Below are positions 32,651-37,059 of a stretch of 37,059 nucleotides of DNA, piece by piece. The position numbers and the translations under genes are program-made. The notes beneath the pieces were generated by a model, which saw nothing but the letters and a program-made list of their open reading frames with translations, did not search any database and was not told where the DNA came from. The DNA is from Leptolyngbya sp. PLA1 (GTDB lineage Bacteria > Planctomycetota > Phycisphaerae > Phycisphaerales > UBA1924), in the NCBI GenBank assembly GCA_021405315.1, contig QWIH01000032.1, positions 1 through 37,059 of the forward strand, in the 5' to 3' direction. Each line of letters opens with the position of its first letter. Position 1 is the stretch's first letter.

Positions 32651-32886
32651 GGGCCTTCTCCGTGACGGTCGCTCCCCCGCGACCTGGGAGGCTGTTCCCG
32701 GAACGCCGCTCCGATGGACGAACACGCGAGGGCGGCACCGGGCAGCACGAGGAGAATACCAGCCGCGCCAAGCTCGATGCCGGCCATGACCTCGGTCCGC
32801 GAAAGCAGAACACCAGCCCAAACCGACGCCGAGGCGACCGCCCCGAGTGCGACGAGCCGGGCTGGATTCCACCGATTCTGGCGCAC
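32647..32886 (-). CDS. Small membrane protein, first of a coupled pair
   Basis: This 79-residue protein has a basic N-terminus and two hydrophobic segments (about residues 11-28 and 34-60), suggesting two membrane helices. No family was recognised. GTG 32886 has GGAGG six bases upstream, and TATCCT lies about 30 bases upstream as a -10. The stop overlaps the start of the next small gene. The pair is divergent from bamA, so an envelope role is possible but unproven. Confidence 0.65.
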   Translation of the reverse strand: MRQNRWNPARLVALGAVASASVWAGVLLSRTEVMAGIELGAAGILLVLPGAALACSSIGAAFREQPPRSRGSDRHGEGP

Positions 32887-32915
32887 AGAGGGCCTCCGGG
32901 GCGGCTACCGGCCGG

Positions 32916-32921
32916 AGGATA
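32916..32921 (-). promoter_or_regulatory. Candidate -10 (TATCCT) for the small membrane protein operon
   Basis: Read on the - strand, GGTATCCTCC contains the same hexamer as upstream of argF and pyrD, 30 bases before GTG 32886. No clear -35 is visible. Confidence 0.4.
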
Positions 32922-33010
32922 CCTGTTCGCGTTCCGGCAGGAAGTGCTGGGTGAGCGAGGAGCATCGTGGCCAAAGTTAGTGCCTGCTGAAGTAATTGCA
33001 GTTGTGGAGT

Positions 33011-33039
33011 TTGTCCGGGGCGTGGAGGGGCGGTATCGT
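33011..33039 (+). promoter_or_regulatory. Candidate bamA promoter
   Basis: TTGTCC (33011-33016), a 17-base spacer and TATCGT (33034-33039) each match the consensus at 4/6. The -10 ends nine bases before GTG 33049, so the mRNA would be leaderless or nearly so. Confidence 0.45.
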
Positions 33040-33048
33040 CCGATCCTT

Positions 33049-33417
33049 GTGAAGTCGTTCGCGAACATTCGTGGGCTCGGCGCGTGCGTGGTGCTGGCAT
33101 TGTCGGCGGGGCTGGCCTTGGGCCAGGGCCCCGTGGCGCCCCCTGCCGAAGGGCGAGCCTCTCCCGAGGTGCAGGCCTTGGCCGGGAGGCTGGTGTCGCG
33201 GGTGACGCTGGCCCGGGGGCCGCAGGCGGCCGGAGAGGCGGCAGAGCCGCTGGAGCCGGCGATTGAAACGCTGGCCCGGAACAGCATCCGCATGGCGCCG
33301 GGGACGGCGCTTGAGCCCGCGCTGATCAGCGAGGATCTGTCGAGGTTGACGAGGCTGGGCCGCTTCCGCTCGGCGGAGGGCGGGCACAGCTCCTGTCGGA
33401 CGGATCGGTCGAGGTGA
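33049..33417 (+). pseudogene. bamA: bamA 5' fragment (signal peptide and start of POTRA 1), frame broken
   Basis: GTG 33049 begins a signal peptide (GACVVLALSAGLALGQ). About 100 residues follow, ending in a POTRA-like stretch (ISEDLSRLTRLGRFRS), before the frame leaves the family pattern and stops at 33417. From about 33380 the -1 frame reads AQLLSDGSVEVMYLL, which continues directly into the long downstream BamA frame. One extra base around 33372-33386 would join the two parts into a single product of about 810 residues, the normal BamA length. BamA is essential in Gram-negative bacteria. A sequencing or assembly error is therefore the likeliest cause; programmed frameshifting is possible but no classical slippery heptamer is seen. 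Confidence 0.75.
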
Positions 33418-35480
33418 TGTACCTGCTGACGCTGCAACCGATCATCGAATCCGTGCAGACGGTCGGCAACCGCGAGTTCTCTGATGAGGACCTCGGGGTG
33501 TCGCTGAGTGCGCTGGAGGGGACACCGATCGATCCGACGCAGCTCGAGCGGGCGTGCCGGCGGATCGAGGCGATGTACCGCGAGAAGGGTTTCTACAGCA
33601 CATTGGTGACTGTGGACGAGGGCGAGCTTGAGAAGAACCAGATCGCGGTGTTCCGGGTGCGTGAGGGCCCCAAGAGCAAGGTCGCGAGCATCAGGTTCGA
33701 CGGGCTGAAGAGCTATCTGCCCGAGCAGATCAAGGGTAACCTCAAGACCAAGGAAGCCTGGCTGCTGGAGCGGGGGCCGATCGACCCGGACCTGCTGGAC
33801 GAGGACATCGCGTCGATCATCAAGTTCTTCAAGGACCGGGGGCACCTGGACATCCGGGTGGACCGCGTGATCACGCCTTCCCCGGACGGGCGCGAGGCGA
33901 TCGTGACCTTCGTGCTGGACGAGGGGCCCATCTACACGCTTCGGGACCTGCACCTGGAGTTCGCCGACGACGCGGCCCCGGCGATGACCGCCGAGCAGCT
34001 CCGCGGGCTGTTCGACGTGCGTGCGGGCGACGCGTACAGCCTCGACCGCGTGCAGCGGGCGATCAAGGCGATCGAGAACGCGTACGGCGCGATCGGCTAT
34101 GCCGACGCGAAGGTGCAGAAGCGCGAGCTGCGCGAGCCCGGGGCGCCGCTGGTGGACGTGCTCCTCACCGTGCGTCAGGGGAACGCGTACAAGACCGGCC
34201 TCATCACCATCACGGGCAACACCCGGACGAGGGATGACGTGATCCGCGAGCGGCTGACGATCAGCCCGGATCGCCCGCTGGACTCCGGGGAACTCGAGGA
34301 AAGCCGCAAGAGGCTCGCGGACACCCGGTTCTTCGTGACCGACAGCGTGAAGCTCACGGTGCAGCCCGAGCGAGAGGACGAACCGGGCTATCGCGACGTG
34401 CTGGTCGAGGTGGACGAGACCAACACGGGATCGATCAACTTCGGCGCGGCCCTCTCGGCGGACAACGGCGTCATCGGCACGATCTCGCTCACCGAGCGGA
34501 ACTTCGACGTCCGCGACTGGCCAGACTCCTGGGGAGAACTCTTCTCCGGCGAGGCGTTCCACGGCGGGGGCCAGACATTCACCCTCGCGGTGCAGCCCGG
34601 CGACCGCTACCGCAACCTCTCCATCGGCCTCTCGGACCCGTACGCGTTCGGTACGGACTATTCGATGGGCGGGAGCGTCTACTACCGCGACCGGATCTAC
34701 CGGGCGTACGACGAGCAGCGGATCGGCGCCGAGGTGCGGGTCGGGAGGCGGTACGGCTCGCGCTGGAACCTCACGGTGCCGTTCCGCGTGGAGACCATCG
34801 AGCTCTCGAACATCGACGAGGATGCCCCGACCGAGTACTTCTCGCAGGAGGAAGGCTCGATGCTGGCGAGCGCGGGCGTTTCGCTCAGCCGCAGCAGCCT
34901 GGACAACATCACCTTCCCCAGCAAGGGCAACAAGCTGGAGATGGGGCTGGAGGTCTTCACGGGCGACTACTCGTTCGCGGTCCTGCGGGGCGAGGCGTCG
35001 CGGTACTTCCGTCTGCGCGAGAACGTGCTGGGCGAGAAGACGGTGCTGCAGCTCACGACCAGGGCCGCGTACATCCCCGGCGATGAGGACGTGGCGCCCT
35101 TCTACCAGCGCCTCTACATGGGCGGCCAGACATTCCGCGGGTTCGACTACCGCGCGGTCGCGCCCGCGGGCATTCGAAACGACACGGGCGGGGTGAGCGA
35201 GGACACCGTGGGCGGGAACTTCATGTTCTTCGCCGGCGCCGAGGTCCGGCACCCCCTCTTCACGGACATCCTCAGCGGGGTGGCGTTCATCGACACGGGC
35301 ACCGTCGACGAGGAAGTCTCGTTCGACAAGTACAGGGTGTCGGTGGGCGTCGGGCTTCGCATCTTCGTCGAACAACTCTCGCCCGTCCCCCTCGCGTTTG
35401 ACTTCGGGTTCCCGATCCTGAAGGAGGACACGGACGAGACCCGCCTCTTCACCTTCAGCATCGACGTGCCGTTCAGGTAG
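33414..35480 (+). CDS. bamA: BamA/Omp85 outer membrane assembly factor (main part, apparent frameshift at its 5' end)
   Basis: BamA inserts beta-barrel proteins into the outer membrane. These 688 residues contain the remaining POTRA domains (about 1-330; note VGNREFSDEDL and ITGNTRTRDDVIRERL) and then the Omp85 barrel. The barrel begins with GSINFGAALSADNG and includes QTFRGFDY, the counterpart of the VRGF loop motif, and ends near the last strand FTFSIDVPF. On its own this frame lacks a signal peptide, so a working product needs the 33049-33417 part through a frame correction. skp/ompH and lpxD follow in the same direction, the usual envelope cluster order. Confidence 0.92.
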   Translation: MMYLLTLQPIIESVQTVGNREFSDEDLGVSLSALEGTPIDPTQLERACRRIEAMYREKGFYSTLVTVDEGELEKNQIAVFRVREGPKSKVASIRFDGLKSYLPEQIKGNLKTKEAWLLERGPIDPDLLDEDIASIIKFFKDRGHLDIRVDRVITPSPDGREAIVTFVLDEGPIYTLRDLHLEFADDAAPAMTAEQLRGLFDVRAGDAYSLDRVQRAIKAIENAYGAIGYADAKVQKRELREPGAPLVDVLLTVRQGNAYKTGLITITGNTRTRDDVIRERLTISPDRPLDSGELEESRKRLADTRFFVTDSVKLTVQPEREDEPGYRDVLVEVDETNTGSINFGAALSADNGVIGTISLTERNFDVRDWPDSWGELFSGEAFHGGGQTFTLAVQPGDRYRNLSIGLSDPYAFGTDYSMGGSVYYRDRIYRAYDEQRIGAEVRVGRRYGSRWNLTVPFRVETIELSNIDEDAPTEYFSQEEGSMLASAGVSLSRSSLDNITFPSKGNKLEMGLEVFTGDYSFAVLRGEASRYFRLRENVLGEKTVLQLTTRAAYIPGDEDVAPFYQRLYMGGQTFRGFDYRAVAPAGIRNDTGGVSEDTVGGNFMFFAGAEVRHPLFTDILSGVAFIDTGTVDEEVSFDKYRVSVGVGLRIFVEQLSPVPLAFDFGFPILKEDTDETRLFTFSIDVPFR

Positions 35481-35573
35481 GGACGGCCGTCCAGTCGCGT
35501 TCGCAGAATCCCGCTCCGCGGAACTGTCCGGTCGCTCGTGCGTCCCAGTCGGAGCAAGCAGCAGGAGCCAGCC

Positions 35574-36212
35574 ATGTCCAGCCTCTTCAGGTCCCCCGTG
35601 CTCGCCTCGGCGTGCGTCCTCGGCCTCGCCATCATCGCGGGTTCGGCGCTCCGGTCCAGCGCGTCCCCGGCGGGCGTACCGGCGCAGATCCAGCCCCGCG
35701 TGGCGCTGGTCAACCTCGAGCTCATCAACAAGCTGACCGAGTTGCAGGACCGCAACCGTGCGATCGCGGCCCACGCCGACCAGCTCAAGAAGACGCTGGA
35801 CGACATGGGCGAGCAGATCAAGGCGGTGGACAACGAGCTGGCCACGGTCATCCCCCCCACCGACCACAAGCGACGCAACGAGAAGCAGGCCGAGAAGATC
35901 GAGCTGCAGGGGCTGCGTGAGGCCCGCTCCCGCATGTACCAGCAGATCATCAACCTCGAGCAGGGTGATGTCGTCCGCGAGCTGTACCTGAAGCTCAACG
36001 CCGTCGTGGCGCAGATCGCGGCCAAGGACGGCTTTGACCTTGTCGTCCTCGACGACAGCTCGCTGAAGATCCCCGAGCGTGCGACGGCGGAGGAGTACGG
36101 TTCGCTGCTCAAGCAGCGCACGGTGCTCTTCCGAACCGACGCGATGGACATCACCGACCGCGTGCTGACGGTGCTGAACAACGAGTACGCCGCCAAGGGC
36201 GGGAAGCCCTGA
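35574..36212 (+). CDS. skp: OmpH/Skp-family periplasmic chaperone
   Basis: The 212-residue protein has an N-terminal signal or anchor segment (about residues 8-27). VALVNLELINKL, the conserved first strand of OmpH/Skp, follows, then a long charged helical region (about 50-140) that would form the tentacle-like coiled coil, and a C-terminal strand FDLVVLDDSS. Skp holds unfolded outer membrane proteins on their way to BamA. AGGAG lies six bases before ATG 35574; an upstream in-frame start would add 12 residues before the signal. It sits between bamA and lpxD, as in many Gram-negative bacteria. Confidence 0.88.
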   Translation: MSSLFRSPVLASACVLGLAIIAGSALRSSASPAGVPAQIQPRVALVNLELINKLTELQDRNRAIAAHADQLKKTLDDMGEQIKAVDNELATVIPPTDHKRRNEKQAEKIELQGLREARSRMYQQIINLEQGDVVRELYLKLNAVVAQIAAKDGFDLVVLDDSSLKIPERATAEEYGSLLKQRTVLFRTDAMDITDRVLTVLNNEYAAKGGKP

Positions 36213-36215
36213 GCC

Positions 36216-37059
36216 ATGCCCGGCCTGCGCTGCGATGAGATCGCGAGGCTTGTCCGGGGCTCTCTGCTTGGCCCGGGCGAGGTCGTAGTCGACCGCGTCG
36301 AGACGCTCGACCTGGCAGAGCCGGGGTCGCTCACCTTCGTGCGATCCGTCAAGTTCGGGCGGCGCTGGCCCGCCAGCCGCGCCTCCGCGGCGGTGGTCAC
36401 GCGTGACGTGCCGCTCGCGGATCTGATCCCGGGCTTTGACCCCGCCTCCCCCGCGTCACCGCGGCCGCTGATCATCGTGCCGGACGCAGACCTGGCGCTG
36501 ATCACGCTGCTCCACCGGTTCGCGCCGCCCGAACCTCCCGTGCAGCCCGGCATCCATCCCTCCGCGGTGGTGGATGCCTCGGCGAAGGTGCACCCGACCG
36601 CGAGCGTCGGCCCTCAGTGCGTGATCGGCGCGGGAGCGGTCCTCCACGAGGGGGTGAGGCTGGAAGCCCAGGTCTTCATCGGCGCGGGCGCGACCGTCGG
36701 CGCACGGACACTGGTGCGTCCCAACGTCAGCATCATGCACGCCTGCGTCATCGGGCGGGAGTGCATCCTGCACAGCGGCGTGGTCATCGGCGGGGACGGA
36801 TTCGGCTTCCACCCCTCCCCGGACGGGCGCGGGCTCCTGAAGATCCCTCACATCGGGAATGTCGTGATCGGGGACCAGGTGGAGATCGGCGCCTGCTCGT
36901 GCATCGACAGGGCGAAGTTCGGCTCCACGACCGTGGGTGACGGGACCAAGATCGACAACCTGGTGCAGATCGGGCACGGCTGCCGCATCGGCCGGTGCTG
37001 CGTCCTCTGCGGGCAGGTCGGGCTGGCGGGCTCCGCGGTGCTTGGGGACGGAGTGATGA
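36216..37059 (+). CDS. lpxD: UDP-3-O-acylglucosamine N-acyltransferase (3' partial)
   Basis: LpxD adds the second acyl chain in lipid A synthesis. The visible 281 residues begin with an N-terminal uridine-binding-like domain (about 1-100). A left-handed beta-helix of hexapeptide repeats starts near residue 108 ([14 protein letters not shown]). [13 protein letters not shown] near 191 and [14 protein letters not shown] near 245, with the family's conserved catalytic-region histidine, match LpxD. ATG 36216 follows the skp stop by three bases. The frame is open to the window end, so the C-terminus is missing. Its presence indicates that this organism makes lipid A. Confidence 0.94.
   Translation, partial: MPGLRCDEIARLVRGSLLGPGEVVVDRVETLDLAEPGSLTFVRSVKFGRRWPASRASAAVVTRDVPLADLIPGFDPASPASPRPLIIVPDADLALITLLHRFAPPEPPVQPGIHPSAVVDASAKVHPTASVGPQCVIGAGAVLHEGVRLEAQVFIGAGATVGARTLVRPNVSIMHACVIGRECILHSGVVIGGDGFGFHPSPDGRGLLKIPHIGNVVIGDQVEIGACSCIDRAKFGSTTVGDGTKIDNLVQIGHGCRIGRCCVLCGQVGLAGSAVLGDGVM

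Noticed and set aside
32565..35867. 1100-codon open frame on the - strand opposite bamA
   Set aside because: It is the antisense of bamA and skp. In high-GC DNA the complement of a coding frame often lacks stops. It shows no domain and is His/Arg/Pro-rich.

Overview
The window is about 70% GC, compact and coding on both strands. It most likely comes from a planctomycete of the Phycisphaerae lineage. This is inferred from three things: a secreted protein with a PPTGACCFG cysteine motif, a PKD-like domain and two dockerin-like NQDGNVDQDD repeats; a Gram-negative outer-membrane set (bamA, skp/ompH, lpxD) beside arginine and nucleotide genes; and frequent GTG/TTG starts. No rRNA, tRNA, CRISPR array, transposase or integrase was seen.

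Layout. 1-1674: the 3' part of a Ppx/GppA phosphatase with a C-terminal HD domain. 1705-8642: an arginine cluster on the + strand, argR-argC-argB-metallophosphoesterase-argF-SIR2-like-argG. argR is preceded by a perfect palindrome that overlaps its promoter, and a lower-GC SIR2-like gene sits directly between argF and argG. 8649-10082 (-): an SDR oxidoreductase and a TPR-YggX fusion. 10170-12361 (+): class 1 dihydroorotate dehydrogenase and a secreted serine hydrolase. 12369-18506 (-): SMC, then a lipoprotein with a FlgI (P-ring)-like domain and HEAT-like repeats. 18507-19019 is a non-coding, AT-richer leader. 19020-23056 (+): dCTP deaminase and B12-dependent ribonucleotide reductase, which together feed dNTP supply. 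23065-23450 is a non-coding block whose ends pair through a 20-bp long-range stem and which ends in a rho-independent terminator; it is a candidate structured RNA.

23452-26894 (-): MoxR ATPase, a large lipoprotein and a flavin reductase. 26972-29358 (+): an SMP-30/gluconolactonase-like secreted protein, an unrecognised protein and a GNAT acetyltransferase. 29408-32235 (-): two secreted proteins, one HAF-repeat-like and one dockerin/PKD. 32390-32886 (-): two translationally coupled small membrane proteins. 33049-37059 (+): an envelope biogenesis cluster of bamA (with an apparent one-base frameshift in its first POTRA region), skp/ompH and lpxD, which runs off the end.

The strongest leads for something undescribed are the SIR2-like gene inside the arginine cluster, the structured RNA after nrdJ, and the FlgI-like/HEAT lipoprotein outside any flagellar context. 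A recurring TATCCT-like element near several starts suggests a common -10 signal. Everything here was read by eye; no database search or folding program was run.
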